Assembly: GCA_023421115.1 (NCBI GenBank)
Contig: JAEZUI010000202.1
Coordinates: 1 to 11,918 of the forward strand
Source of the DNA: Bacillota bacterium
GTDB taxonomy: Bacteria; Bacillota; Clostridia; Acetivibrionales; Acetivibrionaceae
Reading direction: 5' to 3'
DNA length: 11,918 nt
The stretch's first letter is position 1. Every line of letters begins with the position of its first letter. The notes beneath the pieces were generated by a model, which was not told the origin of the DNA, did not search any database, and was given only the letters and a program-made list of their open reading frames with translations. The translations under genes were made by a program, and so were the position numbers. Shown piece after piece: positions 1 through 6,329 of this stretch.

Positions 1-51
1 TCTGAATAATGCCACACAAAACCGCTCTCACATGTAGTTTCATTTAATATT

Positions 52-94
52 TATGCCGAAATGGCATATTTAAAAAAATCTTATTTTAAGATTT
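52..94. repeat. Two adjacent small inverted repeats
   Basis: TATGCC and GGCATA (52-57 and 63-68) form a 6-bp stem with a 5-nt loop. AAATCTTA and TAAGATTT (76-83 and 87-94) form an 8-bp stem with a 3-nt loop. The first could end a transcript entering from the left, but it is followed by TTTAAAAAAA and not by a clean T-run, so a terminator role is uncertain. No coding feature is visible in 1-214. Confidence 0.3.
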
Positions 95-144
95 GATAAA
101 GAAACATATTCATGAATTTACCGTGAAGCCTTCCATGATTCATG

Positions 145-173
145 TTGACTTGCAATTAACATTGTGATAACTT
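145..173 (+). promoter_or_regulatory. Possible sigma-A promoter of the OadG-like gene
   Basis: A good -35 hexamer TTGACT (145-150) is followed after 17 nt by TAACTT (168-173), a poor -10. An inverted repeat CATGAAT (111-117) / ATTCATG (138-144) lies just upstream of the -35 and could be an operator. The spacing to the gene start is plausible, but the -10 is weak. Confidence 0.3.
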
Positions 174-214
174 AAAAATATCAACTTACTATTGTATGAA
201 TGGAGGCAACAAAA

Positions 215-547
215 ATGGGTAACATCAGTTTTTCTCATGTCCTAATTGGAATACTTGTTTTATGTGCCGTAGTCTTAATTTATTTTTTTGTGTCGGGCAA
301 AAACAAGCCTAAGTCCAATAATTCAGATCTTGCAAGCAATACTTCTGCCGAAACTAAAGTTGAAGCGCAAACAGATAATGAAGCTTTACCCGATGACTCC
401 CTTATCGCCGTATTGACTGCTGCTGTTATGGCTATGCAAAGCAATCCTGATATAAAAATAAGAGTAACATCTTTCCGTCGTATACCGCAGTCTTCCCCTA
501 TATGGAACACCATCGGAAGAAGAGAACGTATGGAAAACAAATTGTAG
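215..547 (+). CDS. OadG-like gamma subunit of a sodium-pump decarboxylase (orphan)
   Basis: A 110-residue single-pass membrane protein. Residues about 5-28 form one hydrophobic helix. A polar, Ser/Asn/Glu-rich linker follows, and then a conserved tail with a short helix (IAVLTAAVMAMQS) and the motif KIRVTSFRRIPQSSPIWN ending GRRERMENKL. That tail is characteristic of clostridial OadG-family subunits, which help assemble the Na+-translocating decarboxylase (biotin-dependent carboxyltransferase plus OadB) at the membrane. ATG 215 is chosen because GGAGG at 202-206 sits 8 nt upstream; the in-frame ATG at 200 overlaps that ribosome site. No carboxyltransferase, biotin carrier or OadB gene lies downstream, where the next gene is convergent. 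Partners may lie left of the window or elsewhere, so membership of a particular decarboxylase is inferred. Confidence 0.75.
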   Translation: MGNISFSHVLIGILVLCAVVLIYFFVSGKNKPKSNNSDLASNTSAETKVEAQTDNEALPDDSLIAVLTAAVMAMQSNPDIKIRVTSFRRIPQSSPIWNTIGRRERMENKL

Positions 548-570
548 TCCTCCATACATTGAGCTAAAAG

Positions 571-1431
571 TTAACATTTGATTTTAAATATTTTAATAGC
601 ATTTTCTCCTAAGATCATGCTTTTTTCACGATCTCCAATTTCCATTTCCATAAATCTGTTCAGATCATGACCCGGGCTTCCCCATGGATAATCAGAGCCA
701 AATATCACTCTATCCGCTCCAATTTTTTTGATAACATATTCTACCACTTCATTGTGAGGCCAGCTTGGTTCATTAACCTTCAACAACGGCGGGTAACCTG
801 TTATAACTATTGAAGTGTCAAAATACACATTTTCATACATATCGGCAAGCTTAAATACGTCACCTATGTTTCCGTCTGCCATATGAGTCAGGACAAAAGG
901 TGTCTTAGGATATTTTTTTATTACTGGCACAATTCTGTCAATATCGGCATAATTGTTAAGTCTTGCATTTGAAACACGTCCGCAGTGAAAAACCACGGGA
1001 AATGCCGTATCCTCACACATTTTATAAACAAGACTTAGTCTGTCATCAGCAGGAGCAAACCCCTGTGCCATTGGATGGAACTTTATGCCCTTTGCACCCT
1101 TCAACATATATTCTTCCATCAGTTTATCCATTGGCTCTTCCATGTCGGGATGAAAGCTTACCAAGGGGACAAGGTTTTTATATTGTCTTCCTATTTCAAT
1201 TGACCATGTATTATTTTTATGTATGATTTTCGCCGGAGCAAAATTTGCCATTATTGTAAAATCAATTCCGGTCTTATTCATATTTTCCATTACATCATCA
1301 ATAGTACCTGTCCCGGGATTGGTAAATTCTATTTTGTACATTTTGTTAAATGAATCCATTATCTTTTGCGAAACTTCATCGGAAGAAAAAGTATGAACAT
1401 GCCCGTCCACCACTGTATATTTATCTATCAT
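571..1431 (-). CDS. Metal-dependent amidohydrolase (amidohydrolase_2, TIM barrel)
   Basis: A 286-residue complete protein of the amidohydrolase_2 family, which includes decarboxylases such as ACMSD and related hydrolases. Visible metal and active-site signatures are DGHVH at residues 9-13 (H11, H13), KFHP at 117-120, FHCG with H149, LTHMAD with H183, and FGSDYPWG with D247. Their order along the barrel matches the family. No signal peptide is present, so the protein is cytosolic. The substrate cannot be read from sequence. ATG 1431 follows AGGGAAG with 8 nt spacing. The gene converges on the OadG-like gene, with only 23 bp between the two stop codons, and diverges from the phosphoglycerate mutase gene. 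No pathway partner adjoins it. Confidence 0.85.
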   Translation of the reverse strand: MIDKYTVVDGHVHTFSSDEVSQKIMDSFNKMYKIEFTNPGTGTIDDVMENMNKTGIDFTIMANFAPAKIIHKNNTWSIEIGRQYKNLVPLVSFHPDMEEPMDKLMEEYMLKGAKGIKFHPMAQGFAPADDRLSLVYKMCEDTAFPVVFHCGRVSNARLNNYADIDRIVPVIKKYPKTPFVLTHMADGNIGDVFKLADMYENVYFDTSIVITGYPPLLKVNEPSWPHNEVVEYVIKKIGADRVIFGSDYPWGSPGHDLNRFMEMEIGDREKSMILGENAIKIFKIKC

Positions 1432-1472
1432 CTACATTACTTCCCTATTTAATAAATTTTGCTTTAAGGAAT

Positions 1473-1501
1473 ATTATAATTAAATAACTGACCATATGCA
1501 A
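1473..1501 (-). promoter_or_regulatory. Possible promoter of the amidohydrolase gene
   Basis: Read on the minus strand, a perfect TATAAT (1478-1473) follows TTGCAT (1501-1496) with a 17-nt spacer. It lies about 40 nt before the start codon. The -35 matches only its TTG half. Confidence 0.4.
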
Positions 1502-1531
1502 ACAAAACTTATCAAACATGAAACAAACGGC

Positions 1532-1560
1532 TATTCACATTGTCCAAAGTTTGCTATAAT
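1532..1560 (+). promoter_or_regulatory. Extended -10 promoter of the phosphoglycerate mutase gene
   Basis: TGCTATAAT (1552-1560) is an extended -10 with a perfect hexamer. The -35 position 17 nt upstream reads TATTCA (1532-1537), which is weak, as often seen with extended -10 promoters. Transcription would begin near 1567. That places the in-frame upstream GTG/ATG positions before the transcript and supports translation from ATG 1600. Confidence 0.6.
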
Positions 1561-1599
1561 GTAAGGGTCAAAAATACTAAAAAGAAGGAAATGATATAT

Positions 1600-2808
1600 A
1601 TGAAATATGTGCTGGTTCTTGGTGACGGTATGGCGGATTACCCTGTACCACAACTTGACAATAAAACGCCTCTGCAGTATGCAAAAAAACCGAACATTGA
1701 CTTCCTTGCAAAAAATGCAGAAGTTGGTATGGTTAAAACTGTTCCCGATGGTATACCTCCGGGAAGTGATGCTGCAAATCTTTCGGTTATGGGCTTCGAC
1801 CCTAAAAAATACTATACAGGGCGTTCACCCCTTGAGGCTGTCAGTATGGGCCTTGAATTATCCGACACCGATGTAGCTCTAAGATGTAATCTCGTCACCT
1901 TATCCGACGAAGTAGACTATGCCGATAAGACAATGGTTGACTATAGTTCGGATGAAATAAGTTCTGCTGAAGCCAAGGAATTGATTGAGGCTGTTAATGC
2001 ACAGTTTAAAAGAGATAATATCTGCTTTTATCCGGGAATAAGTTACAGACACTGTCTGATATGGAGTAACGGGTTAACCGGTTTGGAACTGACCCCGCCC
2101 CACGATATATCTGGAAAGAAGGTTAGAGACTATCTTCCGAAAGGTGATAAAAATAGTCTTCTGCTTGATATGATGCTTAGAAGCTATGATATTTTAAAAG
2201 ACCATCCTATCAACAAGGCACGTATGTCAAAAGGCCTAAGGCCTGCCAACTCAATCTGGCTCTGGGGAGAAGGTAAAAGACCTTCTTTGGCAAGATTTGA
2301 TGAGAAATACGCAATTAAAGGCTCTGTAATTTCAGCTGTTGATCTTATTAAGGGTATCGGAATCCTTGCTGGCCTTAGGAACATTGAAGTGGAAGGCGCT
2401 ACCGGAAATATCCATACTAACTTTATTGGAAAAGCTCACGCTGCTTTAAAAGAACTCGAGTCAGGACAGGATTTTGTCTATCTCCATGTCGAAGCTCCTG
2501 ATGAATGCGGCCACAGAAATGAAATTGAAAACAAGGTTAGAGCAATTGAGTTGATAGATGAACAAATAGTAGAAACACTTATAAAGGGTATGGAAAAATA
2601 TGATGACTATAGAATAATGGTTCTTCCTGATCATCCGACTCCTCTTAGTCTGAGGACCCATACTTCCGAACCGGTGCCTTTTTTGATTTACCAAAAAAGC
2701 TGCCCTAAGAAAGCATCTGTGGAAAGCTATACCGAAGAACTAGCTAAATCTACAGGTATATATTTCCCTGACGGTTATAAATTGATGGATTACTTTTTAA
2801 AAAGCTAA
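1600..2808 (+). CDS. apgM: Cofactor-independent phosphoglycerate mutase, archaeal type (ApgM family)
   Basis: A 402-residue member of the alkaline-phosphatase superfamily, interconverting 2- and 3-phosphoglycerate in glycolysis. Visible metal-binding and catalytic positions are LGDGMADYP (D9), PPGSDAANLSVMG with the nucleophile candidate S56, HVEAPDECGH (D301, H305), LPDHPTP (D344, H345) and RTHTSEPVPF (H354). The length matches the roughly 400-residue ApgM group and not the roughly 510-residue GpmI type. A closely related bacterial subgroup has been labelled 'proposed homoserine kinase', so that role remains an alternative; no threonine-pathway gene adjoins to support it. ATG 1600 is preferred over upstream in-frame codons because the predicted promoter lies inside the longer frame and AGAAGGAA precedes 1600 by about 10 nt. 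The stop codon is embedded in the terminator stem. Confidence 0.88.
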   Translation: MKYVLVLGDGMADYPVPQLDNKTPLQYAKKPNIDFLAKNAEVGMVKTVPDGIPPGSDAANLSVMGFDPKKYYTGRSPLEAVSMGLELSDTDVALRCNLVTLSDEVDYADKTMVDYSSDEISSAEAKELIEAVNAQFKRDNICFYPGISYRHCLIWSNGLTGLELTPPHDISGKKVRDYLPKGDKNSLLLDMMLRSYDILKDHPINKARMSKGLRPANSIWLWGEGKRPSLARFDEKYAIKGSVISAVDLIKGIGILAGLRNIEVEGATGNIHTNFIGKAHAALKELESGQDFVYLHVEAPDECGHRNEIENKVRAIELIDEQIVETLIKGMEKYDDYRIMVLPDHPTPLSLRTHTSEPVPFLIYQKSCPKKASVESYTEELAKSTGIYFPDGYKLMDYFLKS

Positions 2809-2830
2809 GGCTATAAGCCCTTAGCTTTTT
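2799..2830. terminator. Bidirectional intrinsic terminator between convergent genes
   Basis: A 12-bp perfect stem: AAAAAGCTAAGG (2799-2810) pairs with CCTTAGCTTTTT (2819-2830) around an 8-nt loop. The A-run on one side and T-run on the other give a U-tract in both directions. It contains the stop codon of the mutase gene (2806-2808) and touches the stop codon of the HD-GYP gene (2829-2831), so one structure ends both transcripts. Confidence 0.88.
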
Positions 2831-3836
2831 ATATGACTGTAACCTCTTCTATAAACATGGTAAGAGTACTTAATAGGTCAATACTCCCAATAACACCCTT
2901 ATCATTATACAATCTTACTATTGGCCTTTGGGGACTTCCAATATTCTGGCTTATTACTACCCCATTAAGTCCGTTGCTTAGTACAACCATACAACCGTTA
3001 GGATAAAATACCATTGCATCTCTGAATTTTTCAACTATTTCAGGGTCAAGCACCTGTCCTGATACAGCCAAAATTCCTTCAAAAGCCTGATGAGGCATCA
3101 GCGATTCATTATTGTTTTCATATCCGTGAAGAATATTCTCATAATAATCTGCAACGCGTATAATTCTCGAAAATTCCGATATGTCCTTTTCCTTTATTTT
3201 TCTAGGATACCCCGAACCGTCGTAGTTTTCATGATGTTCATAACAAACTTTTGACGAATGAAGGTTAAAGCCTCTGCAAAAACGTGCAGCTTCATATCCA
3301 ATGCTTGTATGAACAGGGTTTTCTTCCGATGTGTTATCCCTTCCGATATCATGTATCAACGCCCCTGTAACAAGATCACACAGTTGACTAAAATTATAGG
3401 ACATCTTATGACCTATGAATGCCGTTATAATAGCTACGTTGACACTGTGTTCAATAACATATTCATCGGTAGCATCTGTAGAAAGAATACTTACACCCTT
3501 ATTTATATATTCTCTTGTATATTCAACTATTTTTTTTGCCGCATCTTTAATTGCATATTCATCTATGCCTTTGGATTTGTGAACCTTAATGTAATTCTCG
3601 CTAAGAACTTTTGAAACATAATTACGTGTTGTAACATCGAGGGGTTGACTGATTTCCACATCACCGAATCTTTCATCGGTAATATAAACTTTTTTTACTC
3701 CGATTTGTTCTAGTTTGGTGATAAAACTTTCGGTAAGAGCTATTCCTGAATTCAGAACGACCTTGCCGCTTGATGTGTATACCGGTCTTGCCAACTGCTG
3801 ACCCGGTTTTAAGGACTTAGTACCCACAAGCCTCAT
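2829..3836 (-). CDS. HD-GYP domain protein, likely cyclic-di-GMP phosphodiesterase
   Basis: A 335-residue cytoplasmic protein. Residues about 1-85 form an N-terminal segment (LKPGQQLARPVYTSSGKVVL) often found in front of clostridial HD-GYP domains. Residues about 125-275 carry the HD-GYP core: H130, LIHDIGR with H162-D163, a second histidine in VHTSIGYE, HHE at 201-203, DGSGYP at 206-211, and RVADYYE with D230. These are the metal ligands and GYP signature of enzymes that hydrolyse cyclic-di-GMP. No membrane segment is present. The longer frame beginning at 3878 was rejected: ATG 3836 has GGAGG 6 nt upstream, while 3878 has only a weak AAGGAA. It converges on the mutase gene and shares its terminator. 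The cellular process controlled is not visible. Confidence 0.88.
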   Translation of the reverse strand: MRLVGTKSLKPGQQLARPVYTSSGKVVLNSGIALTESFITKLEQIGVKKVYITDERFGDVEISQPLDVTTRNYVSKVLSENYIKVHKSKGIDEYAIKDAAKKIVEYTREYINKGVSILSTDATDEYVIEHSVNVAIITAFIGHKMSYNFSQLCDLVTGALIHDIGRDNTSEENPVHTSIGYEAARFCRGFNLHSSKVCYEHHENYDGSGYPRKIKEKDISEFSRIIRVADYYENILHGYENNNESLMPHQAFEGILAVSGQVLDPEIVEKFRDAMVFYPNGCMVVLSNGLNGVVISQNIGSPQRPIVRLYNDKGVIGSIDLLSTLTMFIEEVTVI

Positions 3837-3861
3837 ATCTGACCTCCGAATTTTTTCTTGT

Positions 3862-3867
3862 ATTATA
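3862..3867 (-). promoter_or_regulatory. Possible -10 element of the HD-GYP gene
   Basis: On the minus strand, TATAAT lies about 26 nt before ATG 3836, giving a leader of roughly 20 nt that just includes the GGAGG site. No convincing -35 is present at the right distance. A 5-bp hairpin GCCTT-ATA-AAGGC lies further upstream at 3945-3957. No cyclic-di-GMP riboswitch motif was recognised in 3868-4028. Confidence 0.35.
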
Positions 3868-4028
3868 TTATTCGACATAATTTTTATTTTTCCTTGGGTA
3901 GAAAGATTTATTTTAAGTTATTGTATAAGTAACTTTTTGAAAGGGCCTTATAAAGGCTAACGGAAAATATTATTAAAGCGGCTATTTTAAAATATTTTAG
4001 GCAATATAAAAAAATCATTAAAAAGTCC

Positions 4029-4059
4029 TTGACCTTGACGTAACGTCAAGGTGTATAGT
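4029..4059 (+). promoter_or_regulatory. MerR-type promoter with 19-bp spacer and perfect palindromic operator
   Basis: TTGACC (4029-4034) and TATAGT (4054-4059) are separated by 19 nt, the over-long spacer typical of MerR-activated promoters. A perfect palindrome runs from 4032 to 4052, with ten bases on each side of a central A (left arm ACCTTGACGT), overlapping the end of the -35 and filling the spacer. This is the layout by which a MerR dimer twists DNA to activate its own promoter. The gene starts about 23 nt downstream with AGGAGGT at 4069-4075. Confidence 0.9.
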
Positions 4060-4081
4060 AATATTGTCAGGAGGTGAAAAC

Positions 4082-4846
4082 ATGGAATATACAATTCAAA
4101 AGCTTGGAAAAATGGCTGGAATCAGCACCAGAACTCTTAGATATTATGATGAGATTGGAATTCTTAAGCCGGCAAGAATCAGCTCGTCAGGATATCGTAT
4201 ATATGGTAAGGCTGAAGTAGATATCTTACAACAGATCCTTTTTTACAGAGAACTCGGTGTAAGCCTTGATAACATCAAGCAAATTGTTTCCTCTCCATCT
4301 TTTATCGCAAACAATGCACTTAAGGAACACCGAAAACAACTCCTGGCAAAACGAGAACAACTTGATTTGTTAATTGCCAATATTGATAAAACAATAGGGG
4401 CAATAGAAGGGAGAATTAATATGTCTGACAAAGAAAAGTTTGAAGGCTTTAAACAGAAGTTAATTGATGATAACGAGAAAAAATACGGAAAAGAAATTCG
4501 TGAAAAGTACGGAGACGAACTAATCAACAAATCCAATATGAAGGTTAAAGGAATGACCCCTGAGCAATATGCTGAAGCAGAGAGGTTAAGCACAGAGATA
4601 CTGTCCACCTTAAGTGAAGCAATTAAAACTGGCGATCCTGCAAGTGAATTAGCCCAACAAGCTGCCGACTTGCATCGTCAATGGTTATGCTTATACTGGG
4701 ATAATTACTCTAAGGAAGCCCACGCAGGTGTTGCTCAAATGTATGTATATGATGAAAGATTTACCGCCTACTATGACAAGGAACAACCCGGTACTGCAGC
4801 TTTCTTAAGGGATGCAATTCTTATCTATACAGGCATGAACGGATAG
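4082..4846 (+). CDS. MerR-family regulator with TipAS antibiotic-recognition domain
   Basis: A 254-residue protein. Residues 1-70 are a MerR winged helix (YTIQKLGKMAGISTRTLRYYDEIGIL, then SGYRIYG). Residues about 72-112 form a charged coiled-coil for dimerisation. Residues 114-254 match the TipAS domain (EKFEGFKQKL, HRQWL, AQMYVYDERFTAYYD, GTAAFLRDAI), which binds hydrophobic antibiotics in Streptomyces TipA and is also found in Bacillus Mta. The expected role is drug-responsive activation of its own and perhaps efflux genes. ATG 4082 has a strong AGGAGGT 6 nt upstream; the TTG at 4064 is rejected. No transporter adjoins, so targets are likely elsewhere or limited to autoregulation. The cysteine that binds thiostrepton covalently in TipA appears to be glycine here (G216). 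Confidence 0.88.
   Translation: MEYTIQKLGKMAGISTRTLRYYDEIGILKPARISSSGYRIYGKAEVDILQQILFYRELGVSLDNIKQIVSSPSFIANNALKEHRKQLLAKREQLDLLIANIDKTIGAIEGRINMSDKEKFEGFKQKLIDDNEKKYGKEIREKYGDELINKSNMKVKGMTPEQYAEAERLSTEILSTLSEAIKTGDPASELAQQAADLHRQWLCLYWDNYSKEAHAGVAQMYVYDERFTAYYDKEQPGTAAFLRDAILIYTGMNG
4408..4423 (+). promoter_or_regulatory. Internal ribosome site and start for a TipAS-only product
   Basis: AGGGAG (4408-4413) is followed after 7 nt by an in-frame ATG (4421-4423, Met114 of the regulator). Translation from here would give a 141-residue protein consisting exactly of the TipAS domain. Streptomyces tipA is known to make such a short form from an internal start at the same domain junction. Confidence 0.5.
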
Positions 4847-4896
4847 TATCAATTAACAAACACTAAGTCAACAAAAAAATTAATACATCTACAATC

Positions 4897-4934
4897 AAAA
4901 GGAGCTATTGATATAAATATCAGTTGCTCCTTTT
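4897..4934 (+). terminator. Intrinsic terminator of the MerR/TipAS gene
   Basis: A long hairpin: AAAAGGAGC (4897-4905) pairs with GCTCCTTTT (4926-4934), and an inner TGATAT/ATATCA stem (4909-4914 and 4917-4922) closes on an AA loop, with one T-T mismatch between the two stems. It ends in TTTT. It lies 50 nt after the stop codon. Confidence 0.75.
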
Positions 4935-4983
4935 CACTACTATATACAGTTTTTCTCAAAAAGTTTGTTTGTTTAGCAAGCTT

Positions 4984-5112
4984 TTATCCTGAAAGTATTA
5001 TAGCGTAAGCGTTATAAGACGCTTTTTGAGAAGCTATTGTTCCGATGTTTACCAAAGCGAAATTTGCTACTTTCATTGCAGCTTCCGCTGAGATATGTTA
5101 CTCGCTAATCAT
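4984..5112 (-). pseudogene. Possible degraded small gene between SRAP and MerR genes
   Basis: The gene-free stretch 4847-5225 contains a minus-strand frame that looks coding but is interrupted. ATG 5076 to stop 4984 encodes 30 residues beginning MKVANFALVNIGTIASQK, with alanine-rich text (ISAEAA) in frame just before it. An in-frame TAA (5100-5098) separates this from ATG 5112 (MISE). A further plausible peptide (MGEMGVQYTDVFDF) lies upstream in another frame. A weak GGAAG precedes ATG 5076 by 5 nt. An inverted repeat TTCTCAAAAAG / CTTTTTGAGAA spans this frame. It could be a remnant with a stop and a frameshift, a genuine 30-residue peptide, or chance. No family was recognised. Confidence 0.25.
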
Positions 5113-5225
5113 TTCCTATTTATTTCCCTCTTCAGAAGTCAAATACATCGGTATATTGAACTCCCATTTCCCCCATTAAAAACTCTTTTGTTAAAAATCT
5201 TATCCCCCAAGTGCCTTAAAACACT

Positions 5226-5843
5226 TCAACTTACCGCATTCATAATCATATCTTTATAAGTATAAGGTTTGAGCATGTCAATTAAAGGGTCAGTATTCTC
5301 AGAGCCCTGCCCAATCCACAGCTTTTCCGAACCATGCTCAATAATAACCGGCATTCTGTCATGAACCGATGCCGTAGTTTGATTGGCTGATGTTGTAATT
5401 ATGGCATATCCGGTGTATTGCTTTCCGTTATTGTCTTTAAAAACATTGTATATACCTGCCATAAAAAACAATTCATATTGTGGGATAGATATTTTGAATT
5501 TGGTCTTCTTTTTCGTATCTTCTTCCTTCTTCCACTCAAAATAAGCATTAGCAGGAATCAAACAACGCCTTTGGTGAAAAGAGCTTTGAAACATGTTTTT
5601 TGAGTTGATTGTTTCCGATCTGGCATTTATAATAGGTCTCCCGGAATATTGTCCATAACTCCATTTCATAGAAGTCAGGACAGTTTTACCCTTATGTTCA
5701 TAGATTATCGGTGCCGTATTTGTAGGAAAAACTTCACCCTTTGCAATGCTTTCGGATGTTTTATATTCTTTAGATACTTCATCTATAATGGACTGTATTT
5801 CATCGTACTCAGTATCTGTAAAAACAACATATCTTCCACACAT
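5226..5843 (-). CDS. SOS response-associated peptidase (SRAP, YedK/HMCES family)
   Basis: A 205-residue SRAP protein. These proteins recognise abasic sites in single-stranded DNA and crosslink to them through the amino-terminal cysteine, shielding them from cleavage. The conserved MCGRY start gives C2, exposed after methionine removal. INARSE (N73, R75), AYFEW (E103) and SVHDRMPVI (H161) supply the other active-site residues, all intact. Although the frame extends upstream through ATG 5849 to GTG 5852, ATG 5843 is the true start: it places cysteine second, and GAGGTG ends 6 nt before it, while GTG 5852 lies within that ribosome site. The gene follows the small SOS-cluster gene after 138 bp with no convincing promoter of its own, consistent with read-through from the LexA-controlled polymerase promoter, though separate expression is possible. 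Confidence 0.93.
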   Translation of the reverse strand: MCGRYVVFTDTEYDEIQSIIDEVSKEYKTSESIAKGEVFPTNTAPIIYEHKGKTVLTSMKWSYGQYSGRPIINARSETINSKNMFQSSFHQRRCLIPANAYFEWKKEEDTKKKTKFKISIPQYELFFMAGIYNVFKDNNGKQYTGYAIITTSANQTTASVHDRMPVIIEHGSEKLWIGQGSENTDPLIDMLKPYTYKDMIMNAVS

Positions 5844-5981
5844 TCCCATCACCTCATACCTTATGTATAAACTGCAATCAAAGTATTAATTCCCTCTACA
5901 GTAAGCATCTGAACAATATCTTATAATAAGTTTGTTAAAAAACAACCTTTCTATAAGAATTGTATATATGTATAATACCAT

Positions 5982-6218
5982 CTATACCAACTCAATAAAC
6001 CATTTGTTTTCATGGTTGAGATATAGATACGCTTTTTTCCCGTCCACAAAGCACGAATACCGGTTGCCTTGAATTCCCATTTTTAAAGATGCACCTTTCA
6101 CAGGCTTTCCCGGTTTATCCACACTATAGGCCTTGTCACTGTCAATTCTAATCCTTAAAGGAATAATTTCTCCGTCTAAATTATAATGAGCTATTACTTC
6201 TACACTTGGTTTATCCAC
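5982..6218 (-). CDS. Small unknown protein between Y-family polymerase and SRAP genes
   Basis: A 78-residue protein of unrecognised family. It starts at GTG 6218, with AGAGGTG 7 nt upstream. The sequence alternates hydrophobic and charged residues (VEVIAHYNLDGEIIPLRIRI) and continues with ASLKMGIQGNRYSCFVDGKKAYLYLN and a WFIEL end, suggesting an all-beta fold. There is no signal peptide, membrane helix or metal motif; a single cysteine lies in RYSCFV. It lies 111 bp after the polymerase gene and 138 bp before SRAP on the same strand, so a role linked to DNA damage tolerance is inferred from position only. A weak separate promoter (TTGGCA 6289-6284, CATATT 6265-6260, 18-nt spacer) may exist. 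I have an unverified impression that similar small proteins adjoin polymerase IV genes in other Clostridia. Confidence 0.75.
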   Translation of the reverse strand: MDKPSVEVIAHYNLDGEIIPLRIRIDSDKAYSVDKPGKPVKGASLKMGIQGNRYSCFVDGKKAYLYLNHENKWFIELV

Positions 6219-6329
6219 TAAAAAACACCTCTATTTAGAGCTAGCGAACTACAAAGATAAATATGATCCGTACTCTGCTTAACTGCCAACAAGTAGGCAC
6301 ATCAAATTTATCGAATTTTATAGTTCGAT

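Noticed and set aside
1540..1599. Longer N-terminus for the phosphoglycerate mutase
   Set aside because: The extended -10 promoter lies inside this stretch, and the family starts at MKYVLVLGDG.
3258..3614. 118-residue open frame on the plus strand opposite the HD-GYP gene
   Set aside because: It is a shadow of the real gene; its cysteine- and phenylalanine-rich text has no domain-like pattern and no ribosome site.
3837..3878. Longer N-terminus for the HD-GYP protein
   Set aside because: A strong GGAGG is placed for ATG 3836, and a TATAAT lies within the would-be extension.
3868..4028. Cyclic-di-GMP riboswitch upstream of the HD-GYP gene
   Set aside because: The leader lacks the conserved GEMM sequence blocks, and the likely transcript start leaves only about 20 nt of leader.
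5209..5226. AAGTG/CACTT stem at the SRAP stop codon as a terminator
   Set aside because: The stem is only 5 bp and is followed on the minus strand by GGGGG, not a T-run.
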